Assembly (NCBI GenBank): GCA_000827205.1
Contig: KN832555.1
Span: 2,468,541-2,532,540 of the forward strand
DNA: 64,000 nt
Reading direction: 5' to 3'
DNA from: Plicaturopsis crispa FD-325 SS-3
Lineage: Eukaryota > Basidiomycota > Agaricomycetes > Amylocorticiales > Amylocorticiaceae
Position 1 is the stretch's first letter. Each line of letters begins with the position of its first letter. Below the pieces are notes generated by a model. It was not told where the DNA came from. It saw nothing but the letters and a program-made list of their open reading frames with translations, and searched no databases. The position numbers were made by a program, and so were the translations under genes. This document shows, piece after piece, positions 46,967 through 56,786 of the stretch.

Positions 46967-49506
46967 TCAAGCGCCGCCTTTCCCAAGGCCCTCCAAGATC
47001 TTCACGAAACCTCCAGGATCGACTATCTCGGTCCCTCCGTAGGTGACCCTCCGACCCGTCCGCCCTGCCCATTCGTCGAGATTACCATACTCGACGTAGC
47101 CCGCGCCACCGACCATGAACACGATGCCCTCCGAAAACGCCATCCGCCTGCTGCGCCCGCTCCCGCCCTGTGCGCCGCCCATTCCCGGCCCCATCATGGG
47201 GTTGGCATTGCGTGGCGCCCGTGGGTCGAGGAATAGGTACTCGTCGGTTTCCTGGAGGGACTGGTTCGAAGCCGCGGACGAGTCCATGAGGGCTTCAGTC
47301 AGACGGGTGACCGGAAGCAGTTTGTTAGCGGGCAGGAAATTCTTGACGCCCGAGATGAGGTTCTCCAGACCGCCCTCTTTCAGACGACCCGTAAGCTAAC
47401 GGTGAAATATATATCACGTTAGATCTCCAGGTTCATAAAGTAATATACGCGTGCGAGAAGCGACGTACCCTGTTCCCAAGGGCGCTAAATCCCTTGAAGA
47501 GCTCGCCACCCTGTCCGGCTGCACCTATGACGGGCGTCGACGCACCGCCAACAGCAGCCGACATCGTCATGCGCGATATTTCGCGTGTCCGCCGGACGTA
47601 GTCGAATGCCGCGACGTCAGCGCCCGCCGACTTGAGCTCCCTTTCGAGCTCCGCCACGTCCTCTTTCGAGATGGCGTTGTCCGGAGAGGATAAGTAGAAC
47701 ACGAGCACTAAGCGGAGCTTGTCGAGTGCGGTGAATTCGCCGTCGGGCCGGGGCGCGCGAAGGGTCTCCAAGATAGATTGAACGGTCTGTAGGTCGTACG
47801 GTGGTCGTGAATATTACGACATAGGACCGATGAAGTTGCTGGGCAAACCTGTTTCGTTATAGCCTCCTCCGTGCTGAACAGTTCATCGAGGCCGCGTTTC
47901 TTGATCTGCTCAAGTAACGCAGTCGCGATGTTCATGTGGGTGTCGAGCGTGGCTTTCCGCGCCGTCAATTCTGGCAATTGTGTGATGGCCGTCTTCAGGT
48001 GTGTGGCGTTGGCCGTCAAATCTCTTTTCGAACGGAGCCAGTTGTCAGTAAACTCCCGCGCATCACACGAGAACAGAGCAACGCTTACAGCTGCGCGATG
48101 TCATTGACATCGCTGACACCGGTCGACCGTGTAATCTCTGCGGCGTCCTGCTTGTATTTGTTTAACTCCACGTCGATCTCTTCTGCAACTTGTGGGAATG
48201 GGTTTGCCGCATTGCGTGCCCAGAAAAAGTCCTTTGAGTCGAGATCGTATGACCGCTTCTGCGGTTGCGTTACCACTACGCGATTGAGCTTAATCTCGAG
48301 GCAGTCGGAGACAAGTGCTTGGTATGTCCAGCCATGCGAAAGCACGGAAACGAGGTCGATATTACGGTCGAGGATGAGTAGCACTATAAAACTGATAAGC
48401 GGCGCATACTAAGTTATGGATAATGAGCTTACGCGGGCGCTGAAGATTGGACAGCCCTGTCGTGTCCTGGGAGAACAGTGACGAGCTGTGTGACCTGGAT
48501 GCGGTCAGGATAGCGTCGCGGATTTTTGTCTCCAGCTTTTTCGCGATCATCTCAGCGGCATTTCCTCGCGGGGAGCGAATTATAGGGACATGGCCTAGAT
48601 GCGAACGTCAAGAGCGGAGCAAGCATGCCATGCGAAGGGCCTACCCATGGTTACGACTGCGCTAAACAGACCGTTCGCTATTCGTTCAATTTCCTCCTCT
48701 ATCTCCTGTTCGGCTGAGGACGGGGAGTTGAGGATCGCATATGTCGAGCGCGGTGTTGGCTGCGAAGGTCCAGGCGAGGCCGGGGTCGATGCGACGGGTG
48801 GTGGGAGTAATGAAAATAGGGATGGAGAGGGAGCGATGAATGAAAGGTACTGGTCCAAGACCTAACCCGGAGATGTGACGCGTTAGACATGTAGCGGTAG
48901 CGGAGCAGACGCGTTAATACGCACTTGTGAGACCAAATCTCCCGTCCCGTCTCGTGCTACGGACGCGGCCAACTCTTCGAGCAATGCACGCGGGAGCGGC
49001 TCGACGAAGTTGATGTGGAATGACTCATATAGTGCCTTTTCGAGGTCCTCAGCTATTCTGCGAACATTTGCGAGGGTAGGCGAAACAAAGTACACGGCTG
49101 GGACATCAGTGAGCGGCGGGCGGTTGGAATGTAGTTGTCTGTAAAGCCCATTTATGAAAGCGTTTACGTGACAAGGTCAGAATCAACATACACATGCAAG
49201 GTGACCCCAACGTCGCGTAAGTCTTGCACTCGCAGAACAGTCGCAAGCACGTCCTTGGTTTGCTGGTCGAGCACAAGGACCTTCCAAACGGGTGGACCGG
49301 AGGGGGTTGGTACTTTGGCAGTGCCGACTTGAGTTGACGCGCTCGAGGGATCAACAGGATCGTTTAAGTTGAGCAACGAAAGCAAAGCGAGTGTCTGCGA
49401 TTGTTGGAGAGTGGTCGGCGCCGTCGCCTTCAAAGCTGTCAATGACAGCTTCGAGACAGCTACGACAACGGTAAGAACTCACCTGTTTCTGTGCTCCGCT
49501 CGCCAT
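46967..49506 (-). CDS. SLY1: Sly1, SM-family protein for ER-Golgi fusion
   Basis: SM proteins chaperone SNARE assembly; Sly1 acts with Sed5/syntaxin-5. ATG at 49506 (MASGAQKQ) followed by a candidate 34-nt intron to [18 protein letters not shown]. Recognised stretches: [100 protein letters not shown], and [20 protein letters not shown]. Then come [40 protein letters not shown] and a C-terminus with [20 protein letters not shown] ending GLGKGGA. The order and the [11 protein letters not shown] box are Sly1-specific. The 5' end is the weak point: the first intron is shorter than others here. Converges with the GHITM-like gene (194 bp). Confidence 0.93.
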
Positions 49507-49912
49507 GAGACTGGCTGCGTCACGTCCAGTTACTCCCGATAGATTCCCGACAGTACAGAAAGCAAAGCTTTGGATGGTTTGCGACTAAGACTCAGAATTT
49601 CGAGCCGCAGCGGCTTGTCAGTGGGTAGGTAGGTAGGTAGGTATATTCTCACGGCGCGGTCCCTTACAAGAACTGCCGCGTAACCGTACGACATACATGA
49701 GCGTCACCTGTATGCTACGGATACCCAAAACATGAACCGCTGTGAACATCTGACACCTGTAGGAAAACCGTCGTCTAGTAGTCTATATAACAACATACTT
49801 AGTACCAGACACACTAATTCTCTCTGTAAGATCCACACGTCTCACGGTAACCATAATTGAAGGCATGCATCATATCTATAAGAATGGGTTGTAATGCCCC
49901 TGCCATCTAGTG
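49507..49912. other. Sly1 5' region and LINE 3' flank
   Basis: No gene. The 3' untranslated tail of the LINE (minus strand) must end somewhere in the upper part of this stretch; I see no poly(A) tract or clear target-site duplication to place it. Confidence 0.4.
49624..49643. repeat. GTAG microsatellite
   Basis: Five tandem GTAG units (about 20 bp), roughly 120 bp upstream of the Sly1 ATG on the minus strand. Simple repeat, no function claimed. Confidence 0.7.
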
Positions 49913-52900
49913 CTATCTGGGGCGTCGGAATTGGGGCGGGACATACATAATCGTAGTCGCGAACACCTCGTACACATCCCAGACAAACATCCCGAGCCGC
50001 TTTGTCAGTGTCCGCTCCCGTGTCAACCCAATCAATAAGTCGGCGAGGGGCAGACCGTCGTTTGCAGCCGCCCAGGCAGGCGCTATCCGTTGCACGTCCA
50101 TTACGAACCCCCTCCGCACATTCACCAGAGCTGCGTTAGCGGCACACTCTAGTAGAGCGTGACACTCGTCCTCAACCTCCGTTCTGCAGAATCTGCAAAG
50201 TCTCCATTCCCGAGGTATCCGCATCCGATCACGTTCAGGCCAACGACCCCGCTCGATCGCAAGAGGTGAGTCGCCGGTAAGCAGCCGCGTCAGAGCCTTT
50301 CGGTGCCGCGTGATTGGAACGAGCAGATAGTGTCGAAGTTTCAACGGGACCCCCACGAACGTCCCATCCGCTGCTTTCTCCAATCTGCTATGCAGTAACC
50401 AAGGTTTAGGCGAGTTCCATAGGCAGTCCTGCAGCCACCGAGCGCCCGATTTNNNNNNNNNNNNNNNNNNNNNNNNNNNNNNNNNNNNNNNNNNNNNNNN
50501 NNNNNNNNNNNNNNNNNNNNNNNNNNNNNNNNNNNNNNNNNNNNNNNNNNNNNNNNNNNNNNNNNNNNNNNNNNNNNNNNNNNNNNNNNNNNNNNNNNNN
50601 NNNNNNNNNNNNNNNNNNNNNNNNNNNNNNNNNNNNNNNNNNNNNNNNNNNNNNNNNNNNNNNNNNNNNNNNNNNNCCAGACAAACATCCCGAGCCGCTT
50701 TGTCAGTGTCCGCTCCCGTGTCAACCCAATCAATAAGTCGGCGAGGGGCAGACCGTCGTTTGCAGCCGCCCAGGCAGGCGCTATCCGTTGCACGTCCATT
50801 ACGAACCCCCTCCGCACATTCACCAGAGCTGCGTTAGCGGCACACTCTAGTAGAGCGTGACACTCGTCCTCAACCTCCGTTCTGCAGAATCTGCAAAGTC
50901 TCCATTCCCGAGGTATCCGCATCCGATCACGTTCAGGCCAACGACCCCGCTCGATCGCAAGAGGTGAGTCGCCGGTAAGCAGCCGCGTCAGAGCCTTTCG
51001 GTGCCGCGTGATTGGAACGAGCAGATAGTGTCGAAGTTTCAACGGGACCCCCACGAACGTCCCATCCGCTGCTTTCTCCAATCTGCTATGCAGTAACCAA
51101 GGTTTAGGCGAGTTCCATAGGCAGTCCTGCAGCCACCGAGCGCCCGATTTTTCCACCTCTTCAACGGCACTCTCGATTCCGAGGACAGTAAGTCGCTCAT
51201 CGGGTAGAGAGACCGGTGTAGGGAGCGAAGTGAGTGCAAGTCGGAGGTCTCCTAGCCAGCAAGGTGTCCCACTCGCGGCAAGTGACACAGAGTCGAGAAA
51301 CGCCGCACGTGCGAACCGTCGACCAGGCAAATTGACGAGGTAACGAGCGTAGGTCAGCGCCAGAATGATTCGGCGAAATTTAATTGGCAGTACACCCGTC
51401 TCAGTGAATAGTGGGCAAAGCATGCCCCTGCGATTAACCCCAAGAAGCCTCCTGAGAAAAGAGTGTTGCGCGTCTTCGAGCTCGCCAAGGAGACTCGAAT
51501 CAACGTCGATGGACACCTCACAGCCAGAGATGAGATGGGGGTCGAACCGAGCCATGTACAGTTGGCGTCCCTCGAAGACAGGCAACGCCCCGACACGCTT
51601 CTCGATAGCGAATATCGCATGGGCCATGTTGATCGCCTTTGACGCTTTGATCGTGTAGTGGTCCGCGAAAATGTTGCGGTGTGTAGAACGGAACCATACC
51701 CCCACATATTTGTAGCAGTCGACGAGCTCGACAGAGTGATCCCCGATGTGTATTTTAGGGACCGGACTGGGTAACATTCCATAGATCATGTAGCTACACT
51801 TGAGTGCCGCGATCACCATGAAGTTCACGCTGCACCACAGCATGAAGAGGTCCACTTTTCGCTGAGCACCTTCGGGTGATGTGGACCATATTGCGACGTC
51901 GTCAGCCTGAGCGACGTGGGAGATCCTCCTGCCGTTGAGGACGATGTCGTCGACATCATCAGGAACCACCCAGTCGAAGTAGAAGTTCCAGAGTCCAGGC
52001 GAAGCGCTGTCACCAGTGAGCACGCCGACGAGCGATTTGAACTCAGTAGACGATTGTTTCCCATGCCGCACGAGGTAAGACATGCGCTCGTAGATCATTC
52101 TGAGCCAGTCGAATAGTGGTCCAGATGCGCCCGCTCTATATAGTTTGGCCCACAAGGTGGCGAGGTCGGTGGACGGGAACGCGTTCTTCAGATCAATGAA
52201 GACGACATGCAGCGTTTTTCCTTCTGCACGAGCACGGTCGATAGCGCACCGAAGCACGAAGGAGTTGTCGTTCGTGCGGTGCTCCGCCTGGAACCCGTTC
52301 TGGGAGTCCGGGATGATATTGCACGCCAATGCCCACTCTCTGAAACGCTTGTCGATGAGAAGCGTGAGCACCTTCAGCAAGCAGGACTCCAGTCCTATCA
52401 GGCGGTAGCTGTCCGGGTCCATGCCCGGCTTCCCGATCTTCAAGATTCCAATCAATATCGTTTTTAGCCATACGCTAGGCGCGTCGACCGATCGAATGCA
52501 TTCCGTGAACAGGTTGAGGAGACCGTCGTTCGGGATTTCAGCGATTTCAGAGTATGACACACGGTCCATCCCTTTCGCGCTATGCGGTTTATGCTTGCGA
52601 ATGCTCCGTTTTGCCCACGCAATATCGTCGAGCGTGAACGGCCGCGAGAAGAACCCCTGGTGCGTACGATCTTGGGTTGAGCGGGGGAGGTTAGCGACCA
52701 GCCACGTATTGTGTGCATGCACGCCCATGTCGAAGTGAAGAGGCAGTATAAGTGGTGGGTTCAGGCGTCCCTCGAAAACGACACGTAGCTGCTCCGCGAT
52801 GACTTGAGGGAGTCTTCCTTTAGCATCCGTCCATTTACGAATGAGGTCCCAGAATTCACGACTGCTCGCACATTCCAATAGCTCACTCAGGTACGCGCGT

Positions 52901-54480
52901 TTCCGCTCACGCGCGCGCTCTCTGCCCCGGTGTGCGGACGCTCCGTCCTCGATGTCTTCCACAGCGCCGTCGTAAGATTCTTTAGTCGCCGCTCTCGTTG
53001 CCACTCCCAGATTAGTGGACACCTTCTTAATGTCCAGCGCTGCCCGACCCCTCGTGTCTGTCACCGCCACACATAGGTCCGACGCCCGCAGCAGTGGCAA
53101 CGCGACTCGCAGTGAACTGTGTGCAAGTTCGCTGCACGCAGCGGCATGTTTGTTCTTTGCACGGTCGCGCACATCCCGAAAGAACACAGGCGCCGTCCTA
53201 TTGCGGATCGCCTGCGCAGCCATTTCCATGATTTCGCCGTCCTGACCAGGCCAACCGAGCATGTCATGCCTCCCGGCATAGTAACAGAAAGCGCGAATTG
53301 TAGTTTGGGAGGGCGTGAATATTGCAAGCGCCTGGTCGGACGGCGCAGCCCAGAGCGCGCGCAGCACTGTCAAGGCAGTAATCCTGCCAACCGATTGCGT
53401 CCCTGCGAGATGGACTGCCTCATTTCGAGTACTCCCCTCGCCCCAGAACAACGCACCCGCCGCCTTTGCGTTCCTTCGGCCCGCGTCCGCGACACACGAC
53501 GAGAGGTAGACGCTCATCACTGGCCCATTGTCGTACACAGGCCCGTACAGCATCTTGCATGCGTCCTCGTCTGATAGGCGGAGCCGAACTGTCTCCAGTG
53601 CAAGCAGGTCCAAGCCATCCATCGGTACGTCTGTCGCCTGTAACGCGCCCCGGCCGTTCACAGTCGCGAGAGGTGCCCGTCTGAAGTCCTCCCGTAGTCG
53701 AAGTTCAACGGATAGAATAGCGTGGTCAGATAGGTCATTGTCCTCGACCCGTAGGTATTCAACAAATTCAAGCAGTGGCGCAGAGCATAGCGCGTAGTCG
53801 ATCACAGATTTGCCATTGGGTTGGAACGATGTCCAAGCCCCTGGGCTTGATTCTTCGTACCAGGTGCCGTTCAGAACGACAAGTTTCACGGCGTCACAGG
53901 TTCGTATAAGCCATCGTCCACGGCCGTCTGGTCGGCCGTCGTCGGCAGACGCACGAGGCAGAGCCATACGCCGTGGAGAGCTGCTTCCCGTCCTCGCGTT
54001 GAGGTCGCCCATGACAAGCACTGGTTTTTCGCCGTTTGCGCAGCAGAACGCGAGTGCGTCTCGTAGCTTATCCTCCGGGTCAATCGGTGACCACTCTCTC
54101 CAGTTGGATCCTACCGGCAAGAGGTATACGCTGATCAAGAAGAGGTCCCCCAGGTCGAGCACCAGAAGATCCGGGGCACATAGGTCTGTGCAGACTGCGT
54201 ACTCAATGTCACTTTTTATCAATGCCGCCACGCCTCCTCCAAGAACGCGTAATTGTGTTCTGTCCGGCCTGGCCATAGAGACGATATTGAATCCGTCGGG
54301 TAAGCATAGCGTCTCCTCTTCTGTTGCGCGCAACCAGGTCTCGTTGAAGAGGAATATGTCGCACCCGCTGATGACAGACAGTGTCGCAGGGTCATCAAGT
54401 TTATTCGCGAGGTCACCGTGTATATTCCACGATTTAATTAAAAGTCTAGAGACAACAGTAATAGAATAAGAAAGACACAT
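49913..54480 (-). CDS. LINE ORF2: endonuclease, RNase H-like, reverse transcriptase
   Basis: ATG at 54480 (MCLSYSITVVSRLL). The APE endonuclease covers residues about 14-260 with complete catalytic motifs: SWNIHGDL, FLFNETWL, VLVMGDLNART, VIDYALCS and NDLSDHAIL. An RNase H-like fold without its acidic residues lies at about 312-455. The reverse transcriptase at about 620-925 has GILKIGKPGMDPDSYRLIGL, VVFIDLKNAFPSTDLATLW (motif A), GVLTGDSASPGLWNFYF (motif B) and AQADDVAIWS (motif C, QADD rather than YADD). The C-terminus holds CRFCRTEVEDECHALLEC, a C-x2-C-x8-H-x4-C finger. The frame as assembled runs through the gap and a duplicated segment; the biological ORF is expected to be about 233 codons shorter than the raw span. 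Confidence 0.92.
49979..50452. repeat. 474-bp exact duplicate, copy 1 (contig end)
   Basis: Identical to 50677-51150 as far as I can read it. It encodes the C-terminal finger region of LINE ORF2 and ends exactly at the start of the N run. The most likely cause is an unmerged overlap between two contigs. Confidence 0.9.
50453..50676. other. assembly gap (224 Ns)
   Basis: Run of N between two identical 474-bp flanks. Probably spurious: joining the two flanks gives a continuous ORF2. Confidence 0.98.
50677..51150. repeat. 474-bp exact duplicate, copy 2 (contig end)
   Basis: Second copy of 49979-50452. It begins directly after the N run and continues without a break into the upstream part of ORF2 (from 51151). 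Confidence 0.9.
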
Positions 54481-54503
54481 CTATAGAGGCAGTAACGTCG
54501 AGA

Positions 54504-55292
54504 CTAGTACCGTCCCGATCCGCTGCCGAAAGCCTGTCCGCGCCCTATTCCTTCGGTTGGGGGGACCATCATCGCCGTCATTCCTTTCAGAAGGGCGGGC
54601 GTGTCGTGTGTCATTTTGTTCGTGAACACGTATGCCGAGTTATAGTCACGGAAGCGGATACTGAGAGTCCCCGGTCTGTCGCGGAGACGGATAGCTGTAG
54701 CGATGCTCGCGTGAGAGATGTGTCCCACCAAGTCGCAAGCCTGTTGGGCGATGTCACGTCCCTCTCCCTCGTTGGTGACAGTGCTGAGATGCACGTCAAA
54801 AAACTCCTTCACCCGGTCCCCCGTGCGCTGTCTCTTTGAAGCTGGGTAAGCTCCGTCCTGTAGGCCATGCTCTCTGCGAACCGGTTCATTCGACTGTGTA
54901 GACCTCCCCGATACATTGAAGCCAGCCAGTTGGGACGGGCCGCCGTCCGCGGGCCCGGGACGTACGAGTCCCTGAGAGGCGTTGAACAGGGCCGGCCGCG
55001 CAGTCACGGCACCGTCTCCAGGAACGTCCCTGAGGTCTGTAATCACCAAAGGTGTAGGGTATACCTGTTGCGGGGGACGTTGCTCTTGCCATAGCGCGGG
55101 CGCAGCGGGGTCTCCAGTGCGGATGCCCATCATCTGTGGCGAGACTTCCCGCAACGCTTTTGAGATCGCAGCGGTGACGTCCGCAATCGTTGGCAGGCTC
55201 GCAGTCTGACCGATCACTTCGTCGAGGCTCGAGCGGGTAGCGAGCACGGTTTCGTACAGCTCGCGGAAGAGCGGGTAGCAGGTATTGTGCAC
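54504..55292 (-). CDS. LINE ORF1 protein (5'-truncated)
   Basis: About 262 codons, open from 55292 with a GTG as first codon; no ATG precedes it before a stop. N-terminal part is helical (LFRELYETVLATRSSLDEVI), the middle is Pro/Gln/Gly-rich, and the C-terminal 100 residues look folded: KEFFDVHLSTVTNEGEGRDI, SIATAIRLRDRPGTLSIRFR and YNSAYVFTNKM. The last part could be an RRM-like nucleic-acid-binding fold. No CCHC zinc knuckles are present, unlike many Tad-type ORF1 proteins. ORF1 products generally bind the element RNA. Confidence 0.7.
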   Translation of the reverse strand: MHNTCYPLFRELYETVLATRSSLDEVIGQTASLPTIADVTAAISKALREVSPQMMGIRTGDPAAPALWQEQRPPQQVYPTPLVITDLRDVPGDGAVTARPALFNASQGLVRPGPADGGPSQLAGFNVSGRSTQSNEPVRREHGLQDGAYPASKRQRTGDRVKEFFDVHLSTVTNEGEGRDIAQQACDLVGHISHASIATAIRLRDRPGTLSIRFRDYNSAYVFTNKMTHDTPALLKGMTAMMVPPTEGIGRGQAFGSGSGRY

Positions 55293-55747
55293 GTGGAAGA
55301 TGCCGCTGCCAGTTCAGTTCGCTGTGGCGGTATTTTCTGCTTTACGACGTCGACAATTGTGCTCAGATTTCAATTTGCTACATAACTCCTGCTCTTCTCT
55401 GCCTGACGAGAGTGTCGGTTCTCGTGCAATGATGCTGGCTCCTTCATGGCTTCCCTATGGCTTTTGGATCTGTGAGTAACTAGGATACACTATGGTGCAT
55501 CAATCATCAATGCATTGACTCGGGCGTGGTACTCGCACACTTCAAAATCTGGATGACTTCTGCAACGCCATTCGACGCGAGGTGGACCCTGACGAACCCC
55601 GGATCCATACATAATTCACGTCGCCCTATCGTTTCTTCTACATTCATCCATACCCCACCCTTTACGCCGAGTAAGCATTTCGACTCCATGTGCGTGCGAC
55701 GCATGCTCACTGGCACCTAGCGCGATTCTACTGTCGTTACTCTCACT
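55293..55747. other. LINE 5' flank and promoter of the small MGCVSSK ORF
   Basis: No supported gene. Small frames on both strands overlap and lack support. Sequence just before 55748 is C/T-rich (CTACTGTCGTTACTCTCACT), as in fungal promoters. Confidence 0.4.
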
Positions 55748-55933
55748 ATGGGCTGTGTATCCAGTAAGCAAGGGGCAAACTACGGGGATACTTCCTCGAA
55801 GAGCGCAAAGTACCTCGCATCGCCCATAGTTGAAGGAGAGCCGGCGCCATGGAATAAAGCACGTCCAGTCCTCATGATCGGCTCGGCCGGTGTCCAGCGT
55901 GTTGAACCTATGACGGAGAAGAGCTCAAGCTGA
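55748..55933 (+). CDS. small protein with N-myristoylation/palmitoylation start
   Basis: A 61-codon single-exon ORF with ATG at 55748 in the context CACTATGG. It begins MGCVSSKQG: Gly2 with Ser at position 6 (MG-x3-S) fits N-myristoyltransferase, and Cys3 next to it is a typical palmitoylation site, together a plasma-membrane anchor as in G-alpha subunits. The rest is hydrophilic and includes APWNKARPVLMIGSAGV and ends MTEKSSS. No known family. A GTAAGC donor lies inside codons 5-7, so the ATG exon could instead splice onward. Position in a 1.5-kb stretch otherwise without genes and the lipid-anchor start make it credible; it is not proven. Confidence 0.5.
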   Translation: MGCVSSKQGANYGDTSSKSAKYLASPIVEGEPAPWNKARPVLMIGSAGVQRVEPMTEKSSS

Positions 55934-56786
55934 CAGGCCTGAGGTGAGCCCAGTTTATCTGACATGCGACTCCGTCTTAAATTGACATGGCGCCAGGGAC
56001 TTGCTTCCCTGTGTATCTGCGGAGGTGCACATTTACGCATAGTAGCAGTGAATGGGGTCTCCTTTGGCAATCAAGGTGCCCAATGGTGGGACCGAGCAGT
56101 CCATGACACTGTCAGCGTCACTATAGATCTCTGCGTGCAGCGCAAGTGCAGTGTGTATATATCTTTCCATTTATGCATCTACCTACATTCGTCATTCATT
56201 TTGGAAACCTACGCCCATTATACCTTGTACGTTCGGTTCAATCCTATCATTCGCTTTACCCCTCATGTCCGCCGGCGTGGTCATACCGAGTCGTCCCGTC
56301 GTTGACCTCGTCCTCGAAACATGAACTCAGCTAGCGCTCAGCATCTGCTCAAGCCTTGTTTTCTTATCGCTGCGAAGATCTGAAGACTTTAGATTGCTCC
56401 GAGTCTGGCACCTTGGTTACAGAAGGCCCCAGGAGCCGTGCCGTCAATAATGACCAGCCGGTGGCTCTCCTTGCAATTGGCTCCCACCGACTTTCCTCCG
56501 TCACTCGTGCAAGGATCCCGAGGCAGCGCCTTATTTCTTTCCTTCGCTCGCTGTGTAGAACATCCTGAAAAACTGAGGTTTTATCGCGCAAACAGGTACT
56601 CGACTTTCCCGAGCTGGTTTACTCAGGTTTACACGGCCGGCGTGCCCACGCGCAGCTCGCTTGCTTTGACTTTTCGCGTGCACGCGTCTGTTGTTTCTTG
56701 TCGAAGTCCAAATTTCTCTTGATCCCAGGCTATAAGCTGGAGGCCATAGAGCTTCTCGCTCTCGCCGTTATATACCCCCTCGTCTC
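55934..56786. other. intergenic: promoter side of the OSCA-like gene
   Basis: No gene found over 850 bp. Overlapping frames at 55964-56305 and 56356-56722 have no splice or domain support. A TATATA at about 56769 is only about 15 bp from the ATG, so it is unlikely to be the functional TATA box. Confidence 0.45.

Larger units (their letters stand above)
49913..55292 (-). mobile_element. non-LTR retrotransposon (LINE), minus strand
   Basis: Two reading frames lie in the order ORF1 (55292-54504) and ORF2 (54480-49913), 23 bp apart, with no LTRs. ORF2 has an APE endonuclease, an RNase H-like domain, a reverse transcriptase and a C-terminal Cys-His finger, which defines a LINE. ORF1 has no in-frame ATG and a stop just upstream of 55292, so the copy seems 5'-truncated. 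Apart from the assembly artefact at 49979-51150 the ORF2 frame is open throughout, which suggests a recent insertion. Ends and target-site duplication were not resolved. Clade: possibly a basidiomycete-specific group; not assigned. Confidence 0.93.

Noticed and set aside
49624-49643. GTAG repeats as a telomeric or centromeric motif
   Set aside because: Only five units; not a telomere repeat and flanked by unique gene DNA.
53810-54469. 219-codon plus-strand ORF within the LINE
   Set aside because: Antisense to the endonuclease domain of ORF2; no independent evidence.
49880-55330. target-site duplication of the LINE
   Set aside because: No convincing direct repeat could be matched between the two flanks, so none is reported.
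56766-56775. TATATA as the TATA box of the OSCA-like gene
   Set aside because: It is only about 15 bp from the ATG, too close for a core-promoter TATA.
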